The position numbers were made by a program, and so were the translations under genes. 15,525 bases of DNA from Deltaproteobacteria bacterium (GTDB taxonomy: Bacteria > Desulfobacterota_C > Deferrisomatia > Deferrisomatales > JACRMM01): positions 1-15,525 of the forward strand of contig JACRCS010000657.1 of assembly GCA_016218905.1 (NCBI GenBank), in the 5' to 3' direction. Below are positions 1 to 6,705 of the stretch, one piece after another. Every line of letters begins with the position of its first letter. Position 1 is the first letter of the stretch. Under the pieces are notes generated by a model. It ran no database searches. It was not told the DNA's origin and was given only the letters and a program-made list of their open reading frames with translations.

Positions 1-323
1 GCCGGGTGCTGTCCGCGGGCAGTCTTCAGCCTTATCTTGACTGCTTGTGAACGGCCTCGGAGGGACCATGTCACTGATGCTTGCGAGGTCGCCTCGACGC
101 AGGCGGGCGGTGCGAAGCTTCCTGCTCTGGACGCGGCGAAAGCACCGCCGCATCGCACGCCGACGTGAGTGCAGGATCGAAAGCCCGGAGGAGGACCGGC
201 CCCCTCCGGAGAGGGCTGCTCGACGCGAAGCTTCCTCACGGGCGGCACGGGCTTCGTAGCACGTCGGCCGTTAGTTTGAGCAGGAAGAAGCAGTGGAGTC
301 GCAGCGAGTTGGAATTGGTACGC
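1..323. other. Left-edge stretch with no convincing gene
   Basis: I see no supported gene here. Reading frames are open across part of it on both strands, but they have Arg/Ser/Pro-rich compositions typical of out-of-frame GC-rich DNA. One of them is only the upstream extension of the DUF2784 gene frame. A 12-bp direct repeat, GCGAAGCTTCCT, occurs at 112-123 and 225-236. The palindrome CTCCGGAG lies at 204-211. No RNA gene or clear promoter was recognised. The stretch probably holds the 5' region of the next gene and the tail of whatever lies to the left. Confidence 0.5.
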
Positions 324-722
324 ATGCTCTTGGCGGACATCATTCTGGCGGTCCATCTCTGCCTGGTCCTATTCGTGGCCGGAGGCCTCGTCGCAGTACC
401 TCTCGGAGCGATAGCTCGGTGGAGATGGGTGCGTCGTCGCAGTCTTCGGCTCTGGCACCTGATCGCCATGACCGCCGTGGCCGCCGAGACCCTCATCGGG
501 ATAGCCTGCCCCCTGACCACATGGGAGGACGCCCTGCGGGGAGTCGAACGGGAAGAGGGCTTCGTCGCGCGCCTGGTGGGGGCGATCATCTACTACGATC
601 TGCCTCCTTGGGTCTTTGGCGCTGCCTACGTCGCCGGTGCGGCCCTGGCCCTGGCGCTCTGGCGGCTCGTGCCGCCCGACCCCGCGAGAGCGCTCAGAAG
701 GAGGTGGCCGCCGGAAGCCTGA
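324..722 (+). CDS. DUF2784 family small membrane protein
   Basis: The product is 132 residues and predicted to lie in the inner membrane. It begins MLLADIILAVHL, followed by a hydrophobic segment (about residues 4-30), a basic loop (32-42, rich in Arg/Trp), a second hydrophobic segment (43-61), the signature ICPLTTWEDALR (about 60-71), and a C-terminal hydrophobic segment (96-116) with an Arg-rich tail. The N-terminal 'LAD...LHL..VLF' pattern and the 'CPLT..E..LR' block are the hallmarks I associate with DUF2784, whose members are about 120-130 residues; no function is established. The frame is open upstream to 81, but that extension is polar, low in complexity and unlike the family, so I start at ATG 324. 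In-frame TTG codons at 309 and 315 are alternatives; a GGAG at 295-298 would suit TTG 309. It stands apart from the minus-strand operons. Confidence 0.75.
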   Translation: MLLADIILAVHLCLVLFVAGGLVAVPLGAIARWRWVRRRSLRLWHLIAMTAVAAETLIGIACPLTTWEDALRGVEREEGFVARLVGAIIYYDLPPWVFGAAYVAGAALALALWRLVPPDPARALRRRWPPEA

Positions 723-723
723 G

Positions 724-744
724 CTCGTAGTTATCTATAACGAG
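724..744. other. Imperfect hairpin just after the DUF2784 stop
   Basis: CTCG (724-727) pairs with CGAG (741-744) and TTAT (731-734) with ATAA (737-740), leaving a 3-nt bulge and a 2-nt loop. It starts 2 bp after the TGA stop. There is no T-run after it, so it is at best a weak transcription end or a small operator for the next gene. Confidence 0.3.
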
Positions 745-831
745 AGGGACAGAAGTCCTTGAACAAGTTTGGGATACAGCGGCGCGCGATGCCGGCGTGC
801 GGACGGCCCGGTCTCCAGTGTCGGCGGGGGG

Positions 832-838
832 GGTGGAG
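832..838 (+). promoter_or_regulatory. Ribosome binding site next to a G8 run
   Basis: GGTGGAG lies 8 nt before the ATG at 847 and fixes that start. The preceding G8 tract (826-833) overlaps it, so a length change there would alter the sequence immediately beside the ribosome binding site. Confidence 0.5.
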
Positions 839-846
839 CGTGACGT

Positions 847-1155
847 ATGAACGGTGAAAGCTGTGATTTGTGCGAAGACATGATGTGCGAAGAGACGTGT
901 GAGGGCGACGAAGTCTTCGGAATCCCGCTGAGCACGACCGACTCCCGCGCGAGAGCCCGAGCGGTCCGCACGATCGGAGAGCACGTTCTGAAGGTCCTCT
1001 CCGCCCCGGAGCCCCTCAACCTCGACACGTTGCTCGCCTCTCTGAGGCGTCAGGCGCAGGGTTCGAGCGCCGACACGGAACCGAGAGATCGCGAGAATCG
1101 CGTCAGGGCGGAGGCGGCCATCGGGCGGCTCCTCGACGTCACTCGGTACTCCTAG
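847..1155 (+). CDS. Small protein of unknown function with an N-terminal cysteine cluster
   Basis: The product is 102 residues and I do not recognise its family. The start is well supported: GGTGGAG at 832-838 sits 8 nt before ATG 847. The first 20 residues contain four cysteines (C6, C9, C14, C18; a CxxC then CxxxC arrangement) among Glu/Asp/Met, a pattern that could bind a metal ion such as zinc or an Fe-S cluster. The remaining part (about 30-102) is charged and likely helical with a leucine-rich stretch near 45-66, and has no membrane segment. Codon use looks coding, with G/C at third positions. It converges on the metK-like gene with 77 bp between them. The nearby G8 run (826-833) touches the ribosome binding site. 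Being a real gene is likely but not certain. Confidence 0.55.
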   Translation: MNGESCDLCEDMMCEETCEGDEVFGIPLSTTDSRARARAVRTIGEHVLKVLSAPEPLNLDTLLASLRRQAQGSSADTEPRDRENRVRAEAAIGRLLDVTRYS

Positions 1156-1232
1156 GATGCTGAGAGAACCGCGTTCGAGGTCTTTTACCCACGGGTGAGC
1201 TCCAGCTCGACCTCGACGAGCCGAGAGCCCCT

Positions 1233-2444
1233 TCACGCGCTGGCGCCGGCCCGAAGGAGCTCGGCCCGATCCGTCACCTCCCACGGCAGGCCGATGTCCA
1301 TCCGCCCCACGTGTCCGTAGGCGGCGAGCTTCCGGTAGAAGCCGCCCTTCACCATCGCCGGCAGGCGGCGCAGGTTGAACTGGCGGACGATGCCCCCCAC
1401 GCGAAAGTCGAAGTGGCTCTCCACGAGAGCGGCGATTCGGTGATCCGGGATCCGTCCGGTCCCGAAGGTCTGGATCTGGACGCTCACCGGTCGGGCCGCG
1501 CCGATCGAGTAGGTCAAGTGTACCTCGCACTGGCTTGCGAGCCCTGCGGCGACGACGTTCTTCGCGGCGTAACGAGCGGCGTACGCCCCGACGCGGTCGA
1601 TGCGGGAAGGGTCCTTGCCGGAGAGCGCCGCGCCGCTGTGGCGCGAGTACTCGCCGTAGGTGTCGACGGCGTTCTTGCGCCCGGTGAGGCCCGAATGCAT
1701 CGAGGGTCCCCCGACGAGGAACGGTCCGTCGGGATTGACGAAGATGCGCGTCTCCCCGTCCGGCTTGATCCCCTCGTCGCGAAAGGCGAAGTCGATGACG
1801 GCCTCGCGCAGATCGCTCCGCAGGCGCTCCAGGGTCGGCCCTCCGGCGGCGGCCGAGCGGTCCTGGCTCGCGATGACCGCGATGCTGTGGATGCGGCGGG
1901 GGGATCCCGAGCGGTACTCTACGGCCACCTGGGTCTTCCCGTCCGGCGTGAGATAAGGTAGTGCCTTCTGGAACCGCGCCGAGGTGAGCCTGCGCGCGAG
2001 CTTGTGGGCGAGCCAGATGGGCAGCGGCAGGAGCGCGGCGGTCTGATTGCACGCGTAGCCGAAGATGGTGGCCTGGTTTCGCGCCGAAATCGCGTCGAGC
2101 TCGGCTTCCGTGAGCAACGCCTCGTCGACGCGCTGAGCGTCGGGCGGGAGCTCGCGCACGCTCGTGATGACGCTGCAGTTCCGCCCGTTGAAGTCCTGCC
2201 CTTCGTAGCCGACCTGCCGGATGACCTGCCGCGCGATGTTCGCCAAGTCCACCAGCGCCTCGGAGCGGTAGCGGGCCGCGAGAAAGACGACGGCGGTGGA
2301 GACGGCGCACTCGGTTACGAGGCTCGAGAGCGGATCCTGTTGCAGGAAGCGATCGAGCACCGCGTCCGCGATCTGGTCACAGAGCTTGTCGGGATGGCCC
2401 TCGGTGACCGACTCGGAGGTGAAGACGAAGTCGTTCTGCATCAT
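1233..2444 (-). CDS. metK: Divergent S-adenosylmethionine synthetase (MetK-like)
   Basis: The product is 403 residues (the family is about 385-400) and cytoplasmic. Canonical members make S-adenosylmethionine from ATP and methionine. Family blocks are clear: GHPDK at 16-20, FGYACNQT at 128-135, TPDGK at 166-170, SGLTGRK at 251-257, LSGKDPSRIDR at 274-284, AYAARYAAKN at 287-296, and AAYGHVGR at 374-381. Aligned by eye to E. coli MetK (mature numbering from memory), His14, Asp16, Lys17, Glu42, Asp163, Lys165, Arg244, Lys245, Lys265 and Asp271 are kept. Glu55 is Arg58, Gln98 is Leu99, Asp118 is Asn123, Asp238 is His250 and Lys269 is Arg281. The start is ATG 2444, which overlaps the ATPase stop as ATGA and follows a G-rich ribosome binding site (AAGGGGG). 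A longer in-frame extension upstream is a shadow of the ATPase gene. Family membership is certain; whether it is the housekeeping enzyme or a paralogue with another substrate is open. Confidence 0.9.
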   Translation of the reverse strand: MMQNDFVFTSESVTEGHPDKLCDQIADAVLDRFLQQDPLSSLVTECAVSTAVVFLAARYRSEALVDLANIARQVIRQVGYEGQDFNGRNCSVITSVRELPPDAQRVDEALLTEAELDAISARNQATIFGYACNQTAALLPLPIWLAHKLARRLTSARFQKALPYLTPDGKTQVAVEYRSGSPRRIHSIAVIASQDRSAAAGGPTLERLRSDLREAVIDFAFRDEGIKPDGETRIFVNPDGPFLVGGPSMHSGLTGRKNAVDTYGEYSRHSGAALSGKDPSRIDRVGAYAARYAAKNVVAAGLASQCEVHLTYSIGAARPVSVQIQTFGTGRIPDHRIAALVESHFDFRVGGIVRQFNLRRLPAMVKGGFYRKLAAYGHVGRMDIGLPWEVTDRAELLRAGASA

Positions 2445-5400
2445 GCGTCCCCCTTTGCCGGCGCCAGCCTGGGCGTGGAGCGCGACGGCTTCGTGGCCTC
2501 GTTGACCAGGAGCGGGCCCACCGCACCCGCGGCGACGATCGCGAGGTCCGCGAGGCCGAGGGGCGCAAGGCCGAGGAGGCTTCGAAGGCCGGGGACCGCG
2601 AGGGTCGCGGCCTGAAGGGCGAGGGAGCCGGCCATTGCCCAGCGCAGGTAGGGATTGGGACGGAGGCTCGATCGCGCGAAGAGCCGCTTGTCCTCGGACC
2701 TGCAGCTCAGGGCGTGCAGGAGCTGGCCGGACGTGAGCGTCGTAAAGGCGAGGCTTCCCGCCTTGGGTCCCCGGCCGTACCGTGCGAGGCCGATCCCGTA
2801 GGCCGCGAGGGCTCCCCCAGAGAGGACGAGCGACTCGAACCCGATGCGGAGCAGATCGCCCTTGCCCATGATCGGCTGCTTGGGGTCGCGGGGCGGCCGG
2901 TCGAGGACGTCGGGTTCCGGCGGCTCGAGCGCCAGGGCCAGCCCCGGGAAGACGTCCGTGACGAGGTTGATCCAGAGGAGCTGCCTCGCGGTCAGAGGCT
3001 GGCCCAGGCCCCCCGCGAGGGCGCCTGACATGACGACGATCTCGCTCAGGTTCGTGGCGAGGAGGAAGTGGGTGGACTTTCGGATGTTGTTGTAGATCGT
3101 GCGGCCCTGGCTGACGGCCACGATCATGGTTTCGAGCCGATCGTCCTCGAGCACCACGTCGGCCACCTCGCGGGCGACGTCCGTGCCGGTGTGCCCCATC
3201 GCAACGCCGATGTCCGCCGCCTTGAGGGCGGGACCGTCGTTGATGCCGTCCCCGGTCATGGCGACGACCTTCCCGGCGCGCTGGAGGGCCTGGACGATCT
3301 GGAGCTTGTTGGCCGGGCTCACGCGCGCGAAGACGTCCACCCGCTGGAAGAGCGCCTCCGTGACCTCCTGCTCGAGCGCCGCGATCGCGCTCGAGTCGAG
3401 GATCTTGAGCTCCCGTCCGGCGCCTAGATCGAGCTCTCTTCCGATCGTCTGGGCGGTCTGCGCCTGATCTCCCGTGATCATCACGGCGTCGAGACCGGCC
3501 CGCTGGAGCTCGCCGATGACCCGTTTCACGCCCGGCCGCAGGGGGTCCGCCATGCCCACCAGGCCGAGCCACGTGAGGCGCGACGGCGTGTCGACGGGTG
3601 CTTCGCCGTCTTGTGTCCAACCGTAGGCGAAACCGAGCACCCGCAGGGCGATTCCGCCCATGCGCTCGTTCTCGAGCTCGATCGAGAGGAGCTCCTCGTC
3701 CGTCAGCGGGCGCACCTCGCCCTGCCGGTCCCAGTGGGTGCAGAGCGCTAGGACCTCGGACGGGCTCCCCTTCACCGCGACGAAGCGACGGCCGGACTCG
3801 GCCGCGTGGAGCGTCCACATGAAGGGCCGCTCCTCGGAGCGCAGGTTCACGGCCACGGAAGGGAGGCGCGCCCGCAGCTCCGGGACGTCGACTCCGCAGG
3901 CGATCGCAGTCTCCACGAGGGCGTTCTCGGTCGGCGACCCCTGGAGCACGTACGCCCCTCCCTCGCGTACGAGCTCGGTCTCACTGCACAGGACTCCCAC
4001 GTGGAGGAGCCGCAGGAGGTCTTCGCGAGCGTAGGGGTTCACCTCCCCCGTCTCGCCGAAGAAGCGGCCCTCTTGGACCCTCAGCCGCTCGCCCCCCACG
4101 AAGGCGGCCTGGAGCGACATCCGGTTGGCCGTCAGCGTGCCTGTCTTGTCGAGGCAGAGCGTCTGCACCGAGCCCAGCGTCTCGACCGCGTCCAGCTTGC
4201 GGATGAGGACGTTCTTACGCCGCATGTTGCGGATGCCCAGGGCGAGCGTCGTGGTGGCGACGGTGGGGAGTCCCTCCGGAACGGCGGCGACGGCCAGCGA
4301 GATGGCGCTCCTGACCATCTCGAGGAAGCCGTAGCCTCGCAGGAGCCCGATTCCGAAGACACCGGCGCAGACCGCCCCCAAGACGAGCACGAGCTGGTTG
4401 CCCATGAGGCGAAGCTGCCGCTCCATCGGGGTCTCGGGCGACTCGGCCTCGCCGACGAGCACCTGGATGCGCCCCATCTCGGTGAAGCGGCCCGTAGCGA
4501 CTACTGCGGCGAGACCCTGGCCGCCCGTGACCAACGTCCCCATGTGGACCATGTTCGAGCGATCCGCGAGCGGGACCTGGGCATCCAGGAGGCGGCGGCA
4601 GTTCTTCGCGACGGGCATGCTCTCGCCGGTCAGGGCGGATTCGTCGATCGTCAGGCGGTTCGCTTCGAGGACGCGGGCGTCGGCCGCCACGTAACTCCCC
4701 GGACGCAGGACGAGGATATCCCCGGGGACCACCTCTTCGGCCGGCAGCTCGCAGACCGAGCCCCCCCGGACCACGGCGGCGGTGGGCCTGACGAGCCGTT
4801 TCAAGGAGTGGATGACCCGCTCGGACTGGCTCTCGGTAGCGTAGCCGATCGCGGCGTTGAGGACGACTACGCCGAGGATGACGACGGCGTCCGCCAGCCC
4901 GCCCGTGGCCGCGGAGAGGACCGCGGCCCCGCCGAGGAGCGCCACCGGCGTGGACCGGAACTGTCCCAGGAAGATCGAGAGCCCCGAGCGGGGAACCGAC
5001 TCGGGGAGCAAATTGGCGCCGTAGCGCTCCCACTTCTCGCGCCACGCCTCCTCGGTGAGCCCGGTCAGCTTGGTGCTGCCGAGCTCGCGCAACACTTCCT
5101 TCCGGCCTTTGCCGTGCCAGACGGCCTCGGGCTGGGGCTCGGCGGCAGCGGGGCCCGGTGCCGGGCCCCGCGTCCTCGGCGGCTCCGCTTGCGTTCGCGC
5201 ACAGGCCGGGACCGAAGAGCCGGCGAAGAGCTCCGCCACGACGGCTTCCAGGAGCTCCGCCACGTCCTCGGCCGTTCGCCCGGAGTTGTAGCGAAGGAGC
5301 ACGTTGCCCGTGAGAGCGTTCGCAGAGACGTAACTGAAGCCGCCCAGGACGCGGAACCGCTCTTCCAGGCGCCGCCCGAAGTCCCCGGAACTGTGCAGGC

Positions 5401-5500
5401 CTTCGACCCGGAACCGCGCCCTCCCTGCCACCGCCGTGTGCACCGCGCGGACGCGGCGCACTTCGACGTGAGTACCAGCGCGAGCCTCCGCGACTCCCAT
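2441..5500 (-). CDS. P2-type (Ca2+-like) cation-transporting ATPase with an N-terminal HMA-like domain
   Basis: The product is 1019 residues: an inner-membrane ion pump that forms a phosphoaspartate. Motifs in order are TGES (291-294, actuator), PEGLP (408-412, M4), DKTGT (451-455, phosphorylated Asp451), KGSP (577-580, nucleotide binding), MITGD (674-678) and TGDGINDGPAL (749-759). The ion-site residues of SERCA have counterparts: Glu409 in M4, Asn817 and Glu820 in M5, and Asn845, Thr848 and Asp849 in M6 (NLVTD), so Ca2+ (or Mn2+) is the likeliest cargo. About ten membrane segments are visible (two near 184-222, two near 370-422, six after about 812). Residues 15-92 resemble a heavy-metal-associated fold but lack CxxC. 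A Pro/Ala-rich linker follows (about 100-127). ATG 5500 has GGGGAG 6 nt upstream. It is translationally coupled to the MetK-like gene and has its own promoter. The exact ion is inferred. Confidence 0.92.
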   Translation of the reverse strand: MGVAEARAGTHVEVRRVRAVHTAVAGRARFRVEGLHSSGDFGRRLEERFRVLGGFSYVSANALTGNVLLRYNSGRTAEDVAELLEAVVAELFAGSSVPACARTQAEPPRTRGPAPGPAAAEPQPEAVWHGKGRKEVLRELGSTKLTGLTEEAWREKWERYGANLLPESVPRSGLSIFLGQFRSTPVALLGGAAVLSAATGGLADAVVILGVVVLNAAIGYATESQSERVIHSLKRLVRPTAAVVRGGSVCELPAEEVVPGDILVLRPGSYVAADARVLEANRLTIDESALTGESMPVAKNCRRLLDAQVPLADRSNMVHMGTLVTGGQGLAAVVATGRFTEMGRIQVLVGEAESPETPMERQLRLMGNQLVLVLGAVCAGVFGIGLLRGYGFLEMVRSAISLAVAAVPEGLPTVATTTLALGIRNMRRKNVLIRKLDAVETLGSVQTLCLDKTGTLTANRMSLQAAFVGGERLRVQEGRFFGETGEVNPYAREDLLRLLHVGVLCSETELVREGGAYVLQGSPTENALVETAIACGVDVPELRARLPSVAVNLRSEERPFMWTLHAAESGRRFVAVKGSPSEVLALCTHWDRQGEVRPLTDEELLSIELENERMGGIALRVLGFAYGWTQDGEAPVDTPSRLTWLGLVGMADPLRPGVKRVIGELQRAGLDAVMITGDQAQTAQTIGRELDLGAGRELKILDSSAIAALEQEVTEALFQRVDVFARVSPANKLQIVQALQRAGKVVAMTGDGINDGPALKAADIGVAMGHTGTDVAREVADVVLEDDRLETMIVAVSQGRTIYNNIRKSTHFLLATNLSEIVVMSGALAGGLGQPLTARQLLWINLVTDVFPGLALALEPPEPDVLDRPPRDPKQPIMGKGDLLRIGFESLVLSGGALAAYGIGLARYGRGPKAGSLAFTTLTSGQLLHALSCRSEDKRLFARSSLRPNPYLRWAMAGSLALQAATLAVPGLRSLLGLAPLGLADLAIVAAGAVGPLLVNEATKPSRSTPRLAPAKGDA

Positions 5501-5560
5501 CCCAAGCTCCCCGATCCTGACGCCGGTGCTCCGAAACCTCTCACGAACCGGCGATGCGCG

Positions 5561-5580
5561 AGTGACGGAGACCCGTCACT
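5561..5580. promoter_or_regulatory. Perfect inverted repeat overlapping the -10 (candidate operator)
   Basis: AGTGACGG (5561-5568) and CCGTCACT (5573-5580) form a perfect 8+8 bp palindrome around a 4-bp centre. It covers the start of the -10 hexamer (5578-5583) and the predicted transcription start. A dimeric repressor bound here would block the promoter. The alternative is a stem-loop at the extreme 5' end of the transcript. It is not followed by a T-run in either direction, so it is an unlikely terminator. Confidence 0.45.
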
Positions 5581-5605
5581 ATAGCCCCGGAAGGGGGTGG
5601 GTCAA
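5578..5605 (-). promoter_or_regulatory. Sigma70-like promoter of the ATPase-metK unit
   Basis: Read on the minus strand there is TTGACC (5605-5600), a 16-bp spacer, then TATAGT (5583-5578). Transcription would start near 5571, giving a leader of about 70 nt before ATG 5500. This is the best promoter match I found in the window, and it sits in the 144-bp gap where the eight-gene operon ends and the ATPase unit begins. It is a pattern match only; the start site is not known. Confidence 0.55.
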
Positions 5606-5644
5606 TGGATCGGGTAAGATCGAATCAGCCCTCTCGCATTTGGG

Positions 5645-6616
5645 TCAAAAGGCCCAGATCAGGTTCAGCCAGGTCAACTGCCCTTCCGGCAGGTTCTTGG
5701 CCCCGAACTCCCGCTGGTGCTTCAGGGTGGCACTGAATCGACCCTGATTGGGCCAGTACTTGATCGTGGGACCCGCTGCGAAGATCTGCCCTTTGTCGCC
5801 CTTGACGGTGCCGATGGCGTCGCTCGTGAACTCGTCTTTGGTGACCTGCCAGTAGGCGTACCCCGAGATGCCGTACCGGAGCGTCTCGGTTCGGGCGTAA
5901 CTGAGCGCCCAGTCGAAGTGGAACTCCTGGCCGGGCTTCAGCTCTCCCTCGAAGGCGCCTACGCCCGGCACTCCGAGCGTGTAGTCGTCGTTCTTGGTGT
6001 TGACGTCGTACATGGCCTTGACCGAAAGATCGAGGCCCCTCCAGATATAGGTGGCGGCGAGGATGGTCTCGAAGGTCCAATGATTCTTGCTCAGGATCTG
6101 GGACGCGGGATCTCCCCCACGGTAGTTCCCGGTTGGAACGACGACCTCCTCGGCGAACGCGACGTGGAAGCTCGGGCCGAAGTGCCAGGCGATGAGCGGC
6201 GCCCAGGGGATGTCCCCCAGCCCCGAGTCCCGGGAGTCGATGCCGAGGGCGTTGGACCGGACGTCGGACCAGTAGAGTGGGAAGACAGCGTAGCCCCCCA
6301 GGTTGCCGCCCAGGATCTTGACGGGCGTCATCCAGATGAAGCGCGGCACGGCGACGGTAAGGTTCACCTTCAGGTCGACCGGAACCTTCTTGCCGTCGTC
6401 GTCGGTGAGCCTGAACTTCTGCACCGAAGCCAGGTAGTCCTTGATGTAGAAGCCCGGCGGAGGCAGCGCCCCGGAGAGGAAGTCCTCGGCCCCGTTGGGA
6501 TAGTGCTGCCCCGCGAAGGGCAGGTTTGCCCGCGAAGGGCTCGCGCCGAGACCGATGACCGTAAGGCAGAGCCCTGCAAGGAGTGCTTTCCAAGGGGACG
6601 TGCGGCACCCGACCAT
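5645..6616 (-). CDS. SphA/MetA-like (phenol-degradation type) outer-membrane beta-barrel protein
   Basis: The product is 323 residues. It has a clear Sec signal: positively charged N-terminus (Arg5, Lys10), hydrophobic core (about 11-24) and an Ala-type cleavage site near residue 30 (SPSRA). The mature part shows many alternating aromatic/polar strands, Gly/Asn/Asp turns and a C-terminal strand ending in Phe (LIWAF), as in outer-membrane barrels. Phrases such as the 'ILGGNLGGYAVFPLYW' block (about 103-118), 'VVVPTGNY' and 'FETILAATYIW' match the Phenol_MetA_deg/SphA family, usually encoded in aromatic or hydrophobic-compound degradation clusters and thought to help substrate uptake. I start at ATG 6616 because AGGAGGT lies 4 nt upstream and the signal peptide then begins properly; an in-frame GTG at 6664 gives a longer, polar N-terminus. 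It is the last gene of the operon, 89 bp after the CoA ligase. The substrate is unknown. Confidence 0.8.
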   Translation of the reverse strand: MVGCRTSPWKALLAGLCLTVIGLGASPSRANLPFAGQHYPNGAEDFLSGALPPPGFYIKDYLASVQKFRLTDDDGKKVPVDLKVNLTVAVPRFIWMTPVKILGGNLGGYAVFPLYWSDVRSNALGIDSRDSGLGDIPWAPLIAWHFGPSFHVAFAEEVVVPTGNYRGGDPASQILSKNHWTFETILAATYIWRGLDLSVKAMYDVNTKNDDYTLGVPGVGAFEGELKPGQEFHFDWALSYARTETLRYGISGYAYWQVTKDEFTSDAIGTVKGDKGQIFAAGPTIKYWPNQGRFSATLKHQREFGAKNLPEGQLTWLNLIWAF

Positions 6617-6664
6617 GTGAACCTCCTGTCCGTTTCCGGCCGCCAGAGCGCGCCGGGAGTTCAC
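6617..6664 (-). promoter_or_regulatory. Potential stem sequestering the ribosome binding site of the outer-membrane protein gene
   Basis: GTGAAC (6617-6622) plus TCC (6624-6626) can pair with GTTCAC (6659-6664) plus GGA (6656-6658): nine base pairs, one bulged base and a 29-nt loop. In the minus-strand mRNA the pairing would cover the AGGAGGT ribosome binding site directly before ATG 6616. A role in translational control is inferred. Confidence 0.3.
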
Positions 6665-6705
6665 TCCTCCAGCAAATCCGAAAGCTCAGAAAAGATCGGT
6701 GCGGG

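Noticed and set aside
81..323. N-terminal extension of the DUF2784 frame
   Set aside because: Polar, unlike the family, and the remaining 132 residues already match the expected full length.
1205..1221. GCTCG/CGAGC hairpin between the convergent small gene and the MetK-like gene, considered as a terminator
   Set aside because: The stem is only 5 bp with a 7-nt loop, and there is no T-run on either strand.
2445..3818. N-terminal extension of the MetK-like frame by 458 codons
   Set aside because: The extension lies within the ATPase gene in another frame and is Arg/Gly/Pro-rich; the MetK domain starts exactly at 2444 with a ribosome binding site.
3806..5584. 592-codon open frame on the plus strand
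   Set aside because: It is antisense to the ATPase, has low-complexity His/Asp/Arg/Pro-rich translation and no family motifs; a GC-rich shadow.
6617..6664. Upstream GTG start (6664) for the outer-membrane protein
   Set aside because: It would place a polar stretch before the signal peptide, and its GGAGG lies almost against the GTG, whereas ATG 6616 has an ideal AGGAGGT site.
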